This document shows positions 16,814 through 25,515 of a stretch of 64,000 nt of DNA, in pieces. The stretch comes from Asanoa siamensis (lineage in GTDB: Bacteria; Actinomycetota; Actinomycetes; Mycobacteriales; Micromonosporaceae), in the NCBI RefSeq assembly GCF_016862555.1, contig NZ_BONE01000013.1:1-64000 (forward strand), given 5' to 3'. The position numbers were made by a program, and so were the translations under genes. Within the stretch, counting starts at the first letter, position 1. Every line of letters starts with the position of its first letter. The notes below the pieces were generated by a model. That model was given only the letters and a program-made list of their open reading frames with translations. It had not been told where the DNA came from and made no database searches.

Positions 16814-19776
16814 ATCCGGAGATGGTCCCAGTCCAGGATGCCGGCGCCAAGGTCCCGGACCGTCGCGAGCAGGCCCAGGCGGGCGCGGCGCAGGGCCGGC
16901 TCCTCGGCCATCACGTACACCTCGTCGAAGAAGGTGTTGACCGGCTCGGTGACCTTGCCCGCGGCCGACAGGAACGCGACCAGGTCGGGGCCCGACACCG
17001 CGACCGAGCGGACCACCTCGTCGAGGCGGCGCTCGGCCGGCTCGACCAGGTCGGCCACGTCGTAGCCGGCGGGCGTCCCGGCCGGCACGATCCGCCGCGC
17101 CCGCTGGATCGCCTCGACCAGCGCCCGGAACCGCTCGTCCTTGACCAGCTCGTCGAGCTGGTGCAGCAACTGGTCGGCCAGCGCCGGGCGGTCGGCGTGC
17201 GGCAGCACCGCGCGGACCCGGTCGACCGGGTGCCCCTCCTCGACCAGCACCTGCTCCAGCCGGCGGGTGAGGAACTCGGCCGCGTCGGCCAGCACCTGGC
17301 CGGACACCTCGACCGGCTGCAACGCGGCCGCGTCGGCCATGGCCGCCGTCAGGCTCACCGGCACCAGCCCGGTGCGGTGCACGGCGAGCAGGCCCAGCAC
17401 CGCGCGGCGCACCGCGAACGGGTCGCTGCTGCCGGTCGGCAGCCCGACCGTGGCCGCCATGCCCGTGACGAGGTCGAGCCGGTCGGCCAGCGAGAGCACG
17501 GCACCGGGCACGTGCGACGGCACGGCGTCGCCGGTGTTGCGCGGCAGCTCGCTCTCGAAGACGGCCTCGGCGACCGCGGCGGGCTCGCCGGCGTGCGCGG
17601 CGTAGTCGCGCGCCATCACGCCCGCGAGACTGGTCATCTCCGTGACGAGCTGCGCGCCGAGGTCGAACTTGACCAGCTCGGCGGCCCGGCCCAGGGTGTC
17701 GCGGTCGGCGCCGCCGAGACCGGAGGAGTTCGCCAGGGTACGGGCCAGCGTGCTGATCCGGGCCGCCCGGTCGGCCATCGAGCCGAGCTTGTCGGTGAAG
17801 GTGAGCCGCTCGAGCCGGTCGCGCATCGCGTCCAGCGGGGTGTCCCGGTCGGCGCGGTAGAAGAAGGCCGCGTCCTCGTACCGGGCCCGCAGCACCGCCT
17901 CGTTGCCGGCGCGGACCAGGTCCTCGTCGATGTCGCCGTTGGCCACCGCCACGAAGCAGGGCAGCAGCGAGCCGTCGGCGGCGCGCACCGGCAGGTAGCG
18001 CTGGTGCTTGCGCATGACCGTGGCCAGCACCGCCTCGGGCAGCCGCAGGTAGCTCTCGTCGAACCGGCCGAGCAGCGCCGTCGGCCGCTCGACCAGGTAG
18101 GTGACCTGGTCGATCAGCGCGCGCTCGTCCTCGACGTCGACCTGTCCGCCGGCGGCCGCGGCGAGCCGCTGCGCGTCAGCGACGATCTCCGACCGGCGCT
18201 CGTCGGGATCCGCCACGATGCCGTGCGCGCGCAGCGTGTCGAGGTGGGTCTCCGCGCTGTTGACGACGACGGTCGGCGACTCGGCGGTGCGGTGCACCCG
18301 GGTCTCCCGGCCGGCGGCCAGCGTCGAGACCGCGAACGGCACGACCTCGTCGCCGCGCAGCGCGAGCAGCCAGCGGATCGGGCGCGTGAACGACAGCGCG
18401 GGGTCGTTCCAGCGCATGTTCTTCGCGGAGCGCAGCGCCGTGACCACCTTGGCCAGCACGTCGGCCAGCACCTCGCCGGCCGGACGGCCCGCCTCGTGCT
18501 TCACCACCGCCACGTGGGCCACACCGTTGACGTCCTGCTGTTCGAGGTCGGCCAGCTCGACACCCTGCGACCGGGCGAACCCGCGGACGGCCGGGGTCGG
18601 CTCGCCCGCGGCGTCGTACGCGGCCGCGACCTTGGGACCGCGGACCGTGCGCACGTGGTCCTGCTCGCGGTCGGCCACCGCGTCGACGACCGCGACGATC
18701 CGGCGCGGGGTGGCCAGCACGGTGATCTCGCCGTGCGCCAGTCGGGTGGCGGCCAGGCGCTCGGTCAGCTCGCGGCGCACCTGCTCCCGCGCGGCCCTGG
18801 CCTCGGCGGGCGGCAGCTCCTCGGTGCCGATCTCGAAGACGAGCTGCCGCACGCCCGGCGACCCGTCGACGGCCTCGGCCGGCGGCTGCGCGGCCGGCGT
18901 CGCCGCGACCGTGCCCAGCGGGTGGCCGAGCTCCTCCCGGCGGGCGATCCACTGCTTGGCGACGTCACCGGCGAGCCGGCGCATCCGCCCGAACTCGGCG
19001 GCCCGGTCCGAGGTGGAGACGGCGCCGCGGGCGTCGAGGACGTTGAACGCGTGCGAGGTCTTCAGCACGTAGCTGTGGGCGGGCACCGGCAGCCCCGCCT
19101 CGACCATCCGCTGCGCCTCGCCGGCGTAGAGGTCGAGCAGCTGCCGGTTGGTCGCCACGTCGGCGTCGTCGAGGTAGTACCGCGACATCTCGTACTCCGG
19201 CTGTCCGAAGACCTCGCCGTAGCTGACCCCCGGGGCGTACGCGATGTCCTTGAAGTGCCGCACACCCTGCAGGGCCATCAGGATCCGCTCGATGCCGTAG
19301 GTGATCTCCACGGACGGCGGCTCGAGGGTGACGCCACCCGCCTGCTGGAAATAGGTGAACTGGGTGATCTCCAGGCCGTCGAGCCAGACCTCCCAGCCGA
19401 GGCCCCACATGCCCAGCGCGGGGGAGGCCCAGTTGTCCTCGACGAACCGGACGTCGTGCGCGGCGACGTCGATGCCCAGCGCGGCCAGGCTGCCGAGGTA
19501 GACCTCCTGGGCGTTGCCCGGCTCCGGCTTGAGGATGACCTGAACCTGGGTGTGGGTCTGGATCCGGTTCGGGTTCTCGCCGTACCGCGAGTCGTCGGGC
19601 CGCACCGAGGGCTCGACGTAGACCACGCGCCAGGGTTCCGGCCCGAGCACCCGCAGGAAGGTGGCCGGGTTGAGCGTGCCGGCGCCGACCTCGGTGTTCA
19701 TCGGCTGCACCGTCAGGCAACCCTGATCGACCCAGTAGGCGGTGAGCCGCGACAGGGCTTCCTGCATGGTGAGCAT
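16810..19776 (-). CDS. glyQS: Glycine--tRNA ligase, fused alpha and beta subunits
   Basis: A 988-residue protein joining both subunits of the bacterial tetrameric glycyl-tRNA synthetase. Residues about 1-290 match GlyQ, the catalytic alpha subunit (MQEALSRLTAYWVDQGCLTV, GLGWEVWLDGLEITQFTYFQ). After a short Ala/Pro linker near residue 320, the rest is GlyS, the beta subunit (FEIGTEELPP; later an HD-like region, MRWNDPALSFTRPIRWLLAL, and a C-terminal anticodon-binding-like domain). ATG 19776 has AAGGAG 6 nt upstream. A tRNA gene lies directly upstream on the same strand. It charges tRNA-Gly in the cytoplasm. Fused GlyQS chains are known in Chlamydia and some actinobacteria. Confidence 0.95.
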   Translation of the reverse strand: MLTMQEALSRLTAYWVDQGCLTVQPMNTEVGAGTLNPATFLRVLGPEPWRVVYVEPSVRPDDSRYGENPNRIQTHTQVQVILKPEPGNAQEVYLGSLAALGIDVAAHDVRFVEDNWASPALGMWGLGWEVWLDGLEITQFTYFQQAGGVTLEPPSVEITYGIERILMALQGVRHFKDIAYAPGVSYGEVFGQPEYEMSRYYLDDADVATNRQLLDLYAGEAQRMVEAGLPVPAHSYVLKTSHAFNVLDARGAVSTSDRAAEFGRMRRLAGDVAKQWIARREELGHPLGTVAATPAAQPPAEAVDGSPGVRQLVFEIGTEELPPAEARAAREQVRRELTERLAATRLAHGEITVLATPRRIVAVVDAVADREQDHVRTVRGPKVAAAYDAAGEPTPAVRGFARSQGVELADLEQQDVNGVAHVAVVKHEAGRPAGEVLADVLAKVVTALRSAKNMRWNDPALSFTRPIRWLLALRGDEVVPFAVSTLAAGRETRVHRTAESPTVVVNSAETHLDTLRAHGIVADPDERRSEIVADAQRLAAAAGGQVDVEDERALIDQVTYLVERPTALLGRFDESYLRLPEAVLATVMRKHQRYLPVRAADGSLLPCFVAVANGDIDEDLVRAGNEAVLRARYEDAAFFYRADRDTPLDAMRDRLERLTFTDKLGSMADRAARISTLARTLANSSGLGGADRDTLGRAAELVKFDLGAQLVTEMTSLAGVMARDYAAHAGEPAAVAEAVFESELPRNTGDAVPSHVPGAVLSLADRLDLVTGMAATVGLPTGSSDPFAVRRAVLGLLAVHRTGLVPVSLTAAMADAAALQPVEVSGQVLADAAEFLTRRLEQVLVEEGHPVDRVRAVLPHADRPALADQLLHQLDELVKDERFRALVEAIQRARRIVPAGTPAGYDVADLVEPAERRLDEVVRSVAVSGPDLVAFLSAAGKVTEPVNTFFDEVYVMAEEPALRRARLGLLATVRDLGAGILDWDHLRM

Positions 19777-19836
19777 CGATGACTCCTTGGTGGGGATTTG
19801 TCCCACCGAGTCTACGCAGGCTGGCATTGACGGCCT

Positions 19837-19860
19837 GGCACCACTGGGGCCAGTGGTGCC
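19837..19860. repeat. Perfect inverted repeat overlapping the tRNA 3' end
   Basis: GGCACCACTGG and CCAGTGGTGCC are separated by 2 bp. On the transcript the first arm contains the tRNA's own 3' GGCACCA and the second arm is in the trailer, so the two can pair in competition with the acceptor stem. It may be a processing signal or weak terminator ahead of glyQS. Confidence 0.7.
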
Positions 19861-19929
19861 CCCGGTCGGATTCGAACCGACACTGTCGGAGGTTTGAGCT
19901 CCGTGCCTCTGCCGTTGGGCTACGGGGAC
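19854..19929 (-). tRNA. tRNA with anticodon CAA (UUG codon) and a short variable loop
   Basis: A 76-nt cloverleaf with encoded CCA. The acceptor stem GTCCCCG pairs with CGGGGGC (one T-G pair), with discriminator A73. The D arm is GCCCAACGGCAGAGGC with GG at 18-19. The anticodon stem CGGAG/CTCCG is perfect around loop CTCAAAC, so the anticodon is CAA, which reads the Leu codon UUG. The variable loop has only 5 nt (ACAGT), the T stem GTCGG/CCGAC is perfect, and the T loop is TTCGAAT. Normal bacterial tRNA-Leu is class II with a long variable arm and about 85 nt. This one is class I in shape yet carries a leucine anticodon, so its amino acid cannot be assigned from the anticodon alone. Confidence 0.88.
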
Positions 19930-20039
19930 CATGGTCGTCTAGACGCCACGAGGATGAAGCGCACTCAGCCTACCTACTACGCTAAGGAGCGCGACACCGG
20001 ACAGGCCGGTCGTGGATTGCACACCTGGGGAGAGGCTTC

Positions 20040-20663
20040 GTGGGCGAGTCGCAGACTGCCGAGCGTCGGCGCGTGCTGATCGCCGAGGATGAGGCCCTGA
20101 TCCGCCTCGACCTCTCGGAGATGCTCACCGAAGAGGGTTACGACGTGGTCGGCGAGGCCGCCGACGGCGAGACCGCCGTGCGGCTGGCCGAGGAGCTCAA
20201 GCCGGATCTGGTCATCCTCGACATCAAGATGCCGATCATGGACGGGCTCGCCGCCGCCGAGCGGATCGTCGGCGGGCGGATCGCCCCGGTCGTCATCCTG
20301 ACGGCGTTCAGCCAGCGCGACCTCGTCGAGCGGGCGCGCGCCGCGGGCGCGATGGCCTACCTGGTGAAGCCGTTCCAGAAGAGCGACCTGGTGCCGGCGA
20401 TCGAGATCGCCCTGTCGCGCTACGCGGAGATCGCCTCCCTCGAGTCCGAGGTGGCGGGGCTGGCCGACCGGCTCGAGACCCGCAAGAGCGTCGAGCGGGC
20501 CAAGGGCGCGCTGATGACGAGCTACGGGATGACCGAGCCGCAGGCCTTCAAGTGGATCCAGCGCACCGCGATGGACCACCGGATGACGATGCGCGAGGTC
20601 GCCGACCGGATCGTCGCCGAGGGCGTCGGCGGCGCGGCCCCCGACACCACCGACACCCCCTAA
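20040..20663 (+). CDS. pdtaR: PdtaR-type response regulator with ANTAR RNA-binding domain
   Basis: A 207-residue two-component regulator. The receiver domain (about 12-130) has the acidic pair EDE, phospho-acceptor Asp61 in VILDIKMP, and the conserved Thr and Lys (ILTAF; LVKPF). The ANTAR domain (about 140-195) binds RNA stem loops and acts by antitermination rather than by binding DNA. GTG 20040 follows GGGGAGAGG. The matching Mycobacterium protein, PdtaR (Rv1626), pairs with the sensor kinase PdtaS; no kinase is encoded beside it here. From memory, the gene lies a little upstream of polA, rpsA, coaE and uvrB there as well. Confidence 0.92.
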   Translation: MGESQTAERRRVLIAEDEALIRLDLSEMLTEEGYDVVGEAADGETAVRLAEELKPDLVILDIKMPIMDGLAAAERIVGGRIAPVVILTAFSQRDLVERARAAGAMAYLVKPFQKSDLVPAIEIALSRYAEIASLESEVAGLADRLETRKSVERAKGALMTSYGMTEPQAFKWIQRTAMDHRMTMREVADRIVAEGVGGAAPDTTDTP

Positions 20664-20671
20664 GCCCGGCG

Positions 20672-21859
20672 ATGCGCCCGCCGGCCCGGTTCACCGCGCT
20701 CGCGGCGCTGCTGCTCGCCGTGGCCGCCTGCACCCCGGGCGACCCGCCTACCCCGCCACCGGTCTCTCCACAGTGGAAGCAGCTGACGCTGCCGATGCCG
20801 GCGGGGGCCGCCGGCCGGATCATGGTGCGGGACGCGACCCGGTGCGGGCAGGCGTGGTACGTGGCCGGCGGCGTCAGCACGCCCGCGGGGGAGACCCGGC
20901 CGGCGCTCTGGCGCACCGCGGACCCGGCGGCCGCGAGCGGCTGGGCGGTGGTCCCGGTCGAGACCGGCGACGACTACTACGTCATCCGCAGCGTGCTCTC
21001 GGCCCTCGGCTGCCAGGGCGGCCTGGTCGCCGCGATCGGCGCGAAGAGCGGTGGCGCGCACGGCAACCCGCGGGTCCGCACCTTCTACTCCCGCGCCGAC
21101 GGCACGCTCGTCGGGGTGCCGTCCCTGGACTTCGAGCTCTACGGCGGCCCGCGTCAGGTCAGCGTCAACCGGATCGCCGGCGGCGGCCCCGGCGGCTGGC
21201 TGATCGCCGGCAACCGGGCCGGCGGCGCGACGGTCTGGACCTCGCCCGACGCCACCGCCTTCACCATCCACGAGGACCTGGCGCCGTTGGCCAACTCGGC
21301 GGAGCTGGCCACGTCGGCGGTCGACACGGTCGCGGTGCCGGGCGGCTGGGTGGTCGCGGGCGCCGGGCGGCCAGCCGGACGGATCGACCGGGATCCTTAT
21401 GTATGGACCTCCGTCGATAGTGAGGTATGGACCCGTATCCCACTCCCTGGGACCGTCGATGATGAACAGGCGCAGCGGCTCGCCCGTACGCCCGACGGGA
21501 CCGTGGCGTTCGGCGTCGCCGGCACCGCCTTCGCGGCGTGGAGCGGCGACGCGACCGGCACCGGCGGCTGGTCCGGCCCGAAACGGTTCGGAAACACGGG
21601 AGTCGGCTCGATCGCGGGCGTCGACGCGGTCGCGGTGCTGGACTCCGCCGTGGTCGCCGCGACCGTCGGCGCCGACGGGCATCGGTTGTGGACCGCGGAT
21701 CTCACCGGTAACGACTGGCGCGGCGTGGCCACCCCTGTCCAGGTCGGACCGGGCGGTGGGACGGCCGTTTCCGTGGGCGGAGCCGGAGACACCCTCCTGT
21801 TGCTGACCGACGACGGCAGTGCCAGCACCGTGTGGGCAAGCCAGTTTCCCAGGGCGTGA
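20672..21859 (+). CDS. Putative lipoprotein with beta-propeller-like repeats, unknown function
   Basis: A 395-residue protein with a lipoprotein signal peptide (lipobox VAAC, Cys20). The mature part is rich in Gly, Trp, Val and Ser, with repeated WTS-type strands (VWTSPDATAF, VWTSVDSEVW, RLWTADLTGN) that suggest a beta-propeller fold outside the membrane. I recognise no catalytic motif. It starts 8 bp after the pdtaR stop on the same strand and may be co-transcribed with it. The start ATG 20672 is supported by the signal peptide rather than by a strong ribosome binding site. Confidence 0.75.
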   Translation: MRPPARFTALAALLLAVAACTPGDPPTPPPVSPQWKQLTLPMPAGAAGRIMVRDATRCGQAWYVAGGVSTPAGETRPALWRTADPAAASGWAVVPVETGDDYYVIRSVLSALGCQGGLVAAIGAKSGGAHGNPRVRTFYSRADGTLVGVPSLDFELYGGPRQVSVNRIAGGGPGGWLIAGNRAGGATVWTSPDATAFTIHEDLAPLANSAELATSAVDTVAVPGGWVVAGAGRPAGRIDRDPYVWTSVDSEVWTRIPLPGTVDDEQAQRLARTPDGTVAFGVAGTAFAAWSGDATGTGGWSGPKRFGNTGVGSIAGVDAVAVLDSAVVAATVGADGHRLWTADLTGNDWRGVATPVQVGPGGGTAVSVGGAGDTLLLLTDDGSASTVWASQFPRA

Positions 21860-22064
21860 CCTCGGCGTACGACCGTCGACTGTGACACCGGGCGAGCCAA
21901 TTCCGACACCCTAAGTAACGGTTGCGTCAACGCGCCTAGTGAGGCCTTACGTTGGTCGCTGTAGTGGGATAACGTCCCGGCCCAGACCGGGTGAACGGTC
22001 CGGTTCGTCGTTGCACCTCCCGGCCCGCGACGGCGGGCTGATGGATGGAGAAGGGGCTTCAGCC

Positions 22065-23231
22065 TTGAGGCAGATTTTCGTACGCGCCATCGGCGGGGTC
22101 GCGCTTGCGGCGCTCGTCCTGGGCGGCGCGGCTGCATGTAAGCAGGACGAGGGCGGCACCGAGGGCGGCAGCGCCAGCAAGGTGTGCGACCTCAAGATCG
22201 GCTTCTTCGGGGCGCTCTCCGGCGGCGACGCTGGCCTGGTGACCCCGGGCAAGCAGGCCGCGGACCTGGCGGTCAAGCAGTACAACGCCGAGCACGCCGA
22301 CTGCAAGGTCTCGATCCAGGCCTACGACTCGCAGGGCAAGCCGGAGCTTGCCGGTGGTCTGGCCACCAGCGCGGTGGGCGACGCCAAGGTCGTCGGCATC
22401 GTCGGCCCGGCGTTCTCCGGCGAGTCGGAGACCGCGAACCCGATCTTCCAGCAGGCCGGCCTCCCGGTCATCACGCAGTCGGCGACCCGGCCGAGCCTGG
22501 CCGACAACGGCTGGGCCATCTTCCACCGCGGCGTCGGCAACGACTTCTCGCAGGGCCCGGCCGCCGCTGCCTACATCAAGAGCATCAACGCCGCCAAGGT
22601 CTTCGTCGTCGACGACCAGTCGGCGTACGGCGCCGGTCTGGCCGACGAGGTCAAGAAGGCGCTCGGCGCGACGGTCGTCGCCTCGGACAAGGCGACCGAC
22701 AACCAGCAGGACTTCAGCGCCATCGTCACCAAGGTGACCTCGAGCGGCGCGACCGCCCTCTTCTACGGTGGTTACACCGAGGAGGCCAGCCCGTTCCTCA
22801 AGCAGCTGCGGGCCGGTGGCTACAAGGGCACGTTCGTCGGCGGCGACGGCATCTACGACGCCAACATGCTGTCCGTGACCGGTAACGCCGACGTCGAGGG
22901 TGCGGTCGCGACCTGCCCCTGCGCCCCGGCCACCACCGCCAAGGGCACCTTCGTGCAGGACTTCAAGGCCGAGTTCAACGCCGAGCCGGGCGTGTACGCG
23001 GACGTCGCCTACGACCTCACCAAGATCTACCTCGAGGCCATCGGCGAGGGTAAGTCCAGCCGCGCCGACATCCAGGCGTTCCTGAAGTCCTACAACAAGG
23101 CCGGCTCCGCCACGGGCGTCACCTACAAGTGGGACGACAAGGGCGAGCTCGACCCGGCCCAGGTTCGCGTCTGGTCGTACATCGCCAAGAACGGCGCCTG
23201 GGCGCCGGACAAGGAGATCCCGAAGGCCTGA
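22065..23231 (+). CDS. livK: Branched-chain amino acid ABC transporter, substrate-binding lipoprotein
   Basis: A 388-residue periplasmic-binding-protein family 4 (Leu/Ile/Val-binding) lipoprotein. TTG 22065 follows GGAGAAGGGG with good spacing and gives a compact signal peptide ending GAAAC (Cys25). The mature part has the typical VGIVGPAFSGESETANPIFQ region. It binds branched-chain or related amino acids outside the membrane for LivH/LivM. A strong hairpin separates it from the permease genes, which would allow more binding protein than transporter to be made. The upstream region of about 200 bp has no promoter that I can assign with confidence. Confidence 0.92.
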   Translation: MRQIFVRAIGGVALAALVLGGAAACKQDEGGTEGGSASKVCDLKIGFFGALSGGDAGLVTPGKQAADLAVKQYNAEHADCKVSIQAYDSQGKPELAGGLATSAVGDAKVVGIVGPAFSGESETANPIFQQAGLPVITQSATRPSLADNGWAIFHRGVGNDFSQGPAAAAYIKSINAAKVFVVDDQSAYGAGLADEVKKALGATVVASDKATDNQQDFSAIVTKVTSSGATALFYGGYTEEASPFLKQLRAGGYKGTFVGGDGIYDANMLSVTGNADVEGAVATCPCAPATTAKGTFVQDFKAEFNAEPGVYADVAYDLTKIYLEAIGEGKSSRADIQAFLKSYNKAGSATGVTYKWDDKGELDPAQVRVWSYIAKNGAWAPDKEIPKA

Positions 23232-23306
23232 TCCACGGTCGCGCCGGCTCGCCGCACCGCAGCGGGCCGGCTCTTCCGTGACGGGCACGACGGTCGTCAA
23301 CCCATG

Positions 23307-23343
23307 CCGGTGCGGCCGGGCAGACAAAGCCCGGCCGCACCGG
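23307..23343 (+). terminator. Intra-operon hairpin between livK and livH
   Basis: A perfect 15-bp stem (CCGGTGCGGCCGGGC / GCCCGGCCGCACCGG) with loop AGACAAA. It probably acts as a partial terminator or mRNA stabiliser that raises livK expression relative to the downstream genes. Confidence 0.75.
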
Positions 23344-23380
23344 CCTTGACTGAAGGATCTCCCGGGAGAACCTGTAGCAA

Positions 23381-24325
23381 ATGAATGAACTAATCAACGG
23401 TTTCCCGGTGCTGACGGTCACCGGGTTGACCCAGGGCGCGATCTACGCACTGGTCGCACTGGGATACACGCTCGTGTACGGCGTCCTGCGCCTGATCAAC
23501 TTCGCGCACTCCGACGTCTTCATGATCGGCACCTTCGGTGCCATCTGGACCTGGTCGGCGTTCGGCTTCGACGCCAACTCACCCCGCCCCTCGGTCGGCG
23601 GTGCGCTGGGGCTCATCGCCCTTGCCATCGTTGTCGCGGCGATCCTCTGCGGCATCTTCGCGATGCTCGTGGAAGTGACCGCCTATCGACCTCTACGGGC
23701 GCGCAACGCGCCACCCCTCGCGTTCCTGATCACCGCGATCGGCGCCTCGTTCGTGCTCTCCGAGGGCATGGCCGCGTTCACCAACCGCCGCCAGTTCGGC
23801 GTGCCGGCGATGCTGCCGACCGACCCGCTCTTCTCGATCGGCTCGTGGCAGGTCACCCCGCTGCAGCTCACCACCATCGCCGTCGCGATCCTCATGATGG
23901 TCGCGCTGGACTGGTTCGTGCAGCGCACCAAGTTCGGCCGGGGCATCCGGGCGGTGGCGCAGGACGCCAACACCGCCGCGTTGATGGGCGTCAACAAGAA
24001 CCGGGTCATCCTGCTGGTCTTCCTGATCGGTGGCCTGATGGCCGGTGTGGCCGCGGTGCTGTCCGACATGAAGGCCGCGAGCACGCGGTTCAACGTGGGC
24101 TTCCTGATCGGTCTGAAGGCGTTCGCCGCCGCGGTGCTCGGCGGCATCGGCAACCTGCGCGGCGCCGCCCTCGGCGGGATCCTGCTCGGCCTGGCGGAAA
24201 ACTACGGCTCGGCCGTGTTCGGCACGAACTTCCGTGACTTCATCGGGTTCCTCGTGCTGATCCTGCTTCTGATGTTCCGCCCGACCGGTCTGTTGGGCGA
24301 GTCGCTCGGGAGGGCCCGCGCATGA
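23381..24325 (+). CDS. livH: Branched-chain amino acid ABC transporter, permease LivH
   Basis: A 314-residue permease with about eight membrane segments and the LivH signature (GLTQGAIYALVALGYTLVYG at the N-terminus; GRGIRAVAQDANTAALMGVN in the cytoplasmic loop). ATG 23381 lies just after the hairpin that follows livK. Its last codons overlap the start of livM (ATGA). It forms the membrane channel with LivM. Confidence 0.94.
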   Translation: MNELINGFPVLTVTGLTQGAIYALVALGYTLVYGVLRLINFAHSDVFMIGTFGAIWTWSAFGFDANSPRPSVGGALGLIALAIVVAAILCGIFAMLVEVTAYRPLRARNAPPLAFLITAIGASFVLSEGMAAFTNRRQFGVPAMLPTDPLFSIGSWQVTPLQLTTIAVAILMMVALDWFVQRTKFGRGIRAVAQDANTAALMGVNKNRVILLVFLIGGLMAGVAAVLSDMKAASTRFNVGFLIGLKAFAAAVLGGIGNLRGAALGGILLGLAENYGSAVFGTNFRDFIGFLVLILLLMFRPTGLLGESLGRARA

Positions 24326-25515
24326 CCGACGTCCGTACCCGGTGGCGCGACTTCCGCCACGGTGTGAGCGCACGGTTCGACCGGCTGCCGAAGGCCAGCA
24401 AGATCGGCCTGATCGTGGTCTTCATCGTGTTCCTCTACGCGCTGCCCAACAAGGGCTTCTACGAATACCTGGGCCTGCCGCTGGGTGAATACATCCCGCT
24501 CTACACCACGCGCAACGACATGGCGACGGTGCTGTTCCAGTGCGGGTACTACATCCTGCTGGCGCTCGGCCTGAACATCGTGGTCGGCTACGCGGGCCTG
24601 CTGGACCTCGGCTTCTTCGGCTTCTTCGCGGTCGGCGCCTACACCGTCGCCACGCTGACGTCGCCGCGCAGCAAGATCTTCACCGAGTACAACTGGCTCG
24701 AGAGCCCCTGGCCGTGGCTCGTCGCCCTGCCGATAGCGATCGCGTTGTCGTTGTTGGCGGGCGTGATACTCGGCTGGCCGGTCCTCCGGCTCAGAGGCGA
24801 CTATCTGGCGATCGTCACGCTCGGCTTCGCCGAGATGATCCGGATCGTCGCGCAGCAGAACGACTGGATCTTCAACGGTGACCGGGGCATCTCCGAGATC
24901 GCGCACCCGCCGGGCAAGAACGCCGACGGTTCGCCGATCTTCGCGTTCGACGCCAAGCCTTATTACTGGCTGGTCCTGACGGTCATCATCGGCATGGTCT
25001 TCCTGATCCGGAACCTCGTGCGTAGCCGGGTCGGCCGGGCCTGGGTCGCGATCCGCGAGGACGAGGACGCCGCCGAGCTGATGGGCGTGCCGACCTACAA
25101 GTTCAAGATCTGGGCGTTCGCCATGGGCGCGGGCATCGGCGGCTTCTCCGGCGCGCTCTGGGCCGGGCAGGCCAACTTCGTCAACGCCTCGACGTTCCGG
25201 TTGGAACAGTCCATCCTGGTGCTGGCGGCGGTGCTGCTCGGCGGTGCCGGCAACATCGGCGGCGCGATCCTGGGTGGCTTCCTGGTCATCTACGTGCCCG
25301 AGTGGCTGCGCTCGATCGGTGACGTGTTCGGCCTCCCCGAAAACGTGCGCATCGCCGGCGAACCTTATGACATCAGCGCCACCAACCTGCGTTACCTGTT
25401 CTTCGGAATAATTCTGATCGTGGTCATGATTTTCCGACCACAAGGGTTGTGGCCCAACCGGCGGCGTGCCGCCGAGATCAAGGACCGCGAGAAGGAGGCG
25501 ATGGTCGGTGCCTGA
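24322..25515 (+). CDS. livM: Branched-chain amino acid ABC transporter, permease LivM
   Basis: A 397-residue LivM-type permease. An N-terminal extension of about 40 residues precedes the membrane segments. Family features include LNIVVGYAGLLDLGFFGFFA and the coupling loop GRAWVAIREDEDAAELMGVP. ATG 24322 overlaps the livH stop as ATGA, and livG starts inside its last codons. It partners LivH. Confidence 0.94.
   Translation: MTDVRTRWRDFRHGVSARFDRLPKASKIGLIVVFIVFLYALPNKGFYEYLGLPLGEYIPLYTTRNDMATVLFQCGYYILLALGLNIVVGYAGLLDLGFFGFFAVGAYTVATLTSPRSKIFTEYNWLESPWPWLVALPIAIALSLLAGVILGWPVLRLRGDYLAIVTLGFAEMIRIVAQQNDWIFNGDRGISEIAHPPGKNADGSPIFAFDAKPYYWLVLTVIIGMVFLIRNLVRSRVGRAWVAIREDEDAAELMGVPTYKFKIWAFAMGAGIGGFSGALWAGQANFVNASTFRLEQSILVLAAVLLGGAGNIGGAILGGFLVIYVPEWLRSIGDVFGLPENVRIAGEPYDISATNLRYLFFGIILIVVMIFRPQGLWPNRRRAAEIKDREKEAMVGA

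Noticed and set aside
16735-19782. 1015-codon plus-strand frame opposite glyQS
   Set aside because: Shadow of the synthetase gene; composition is Arg/Asp/His/Gln-biased with no motif.
19779-19985. Small plus-strand open frame across the tRNA gene
   Set aside because: It is the antisense translation of the tRNA and flanks, a known source of false ORFs.
21964-21979. GGGATAACGTCCCGG upstream of livK as a third LacI operator
   Set aside because: It shares GATAACGT with the operator but not the palindromic second half, so it is probably chance.
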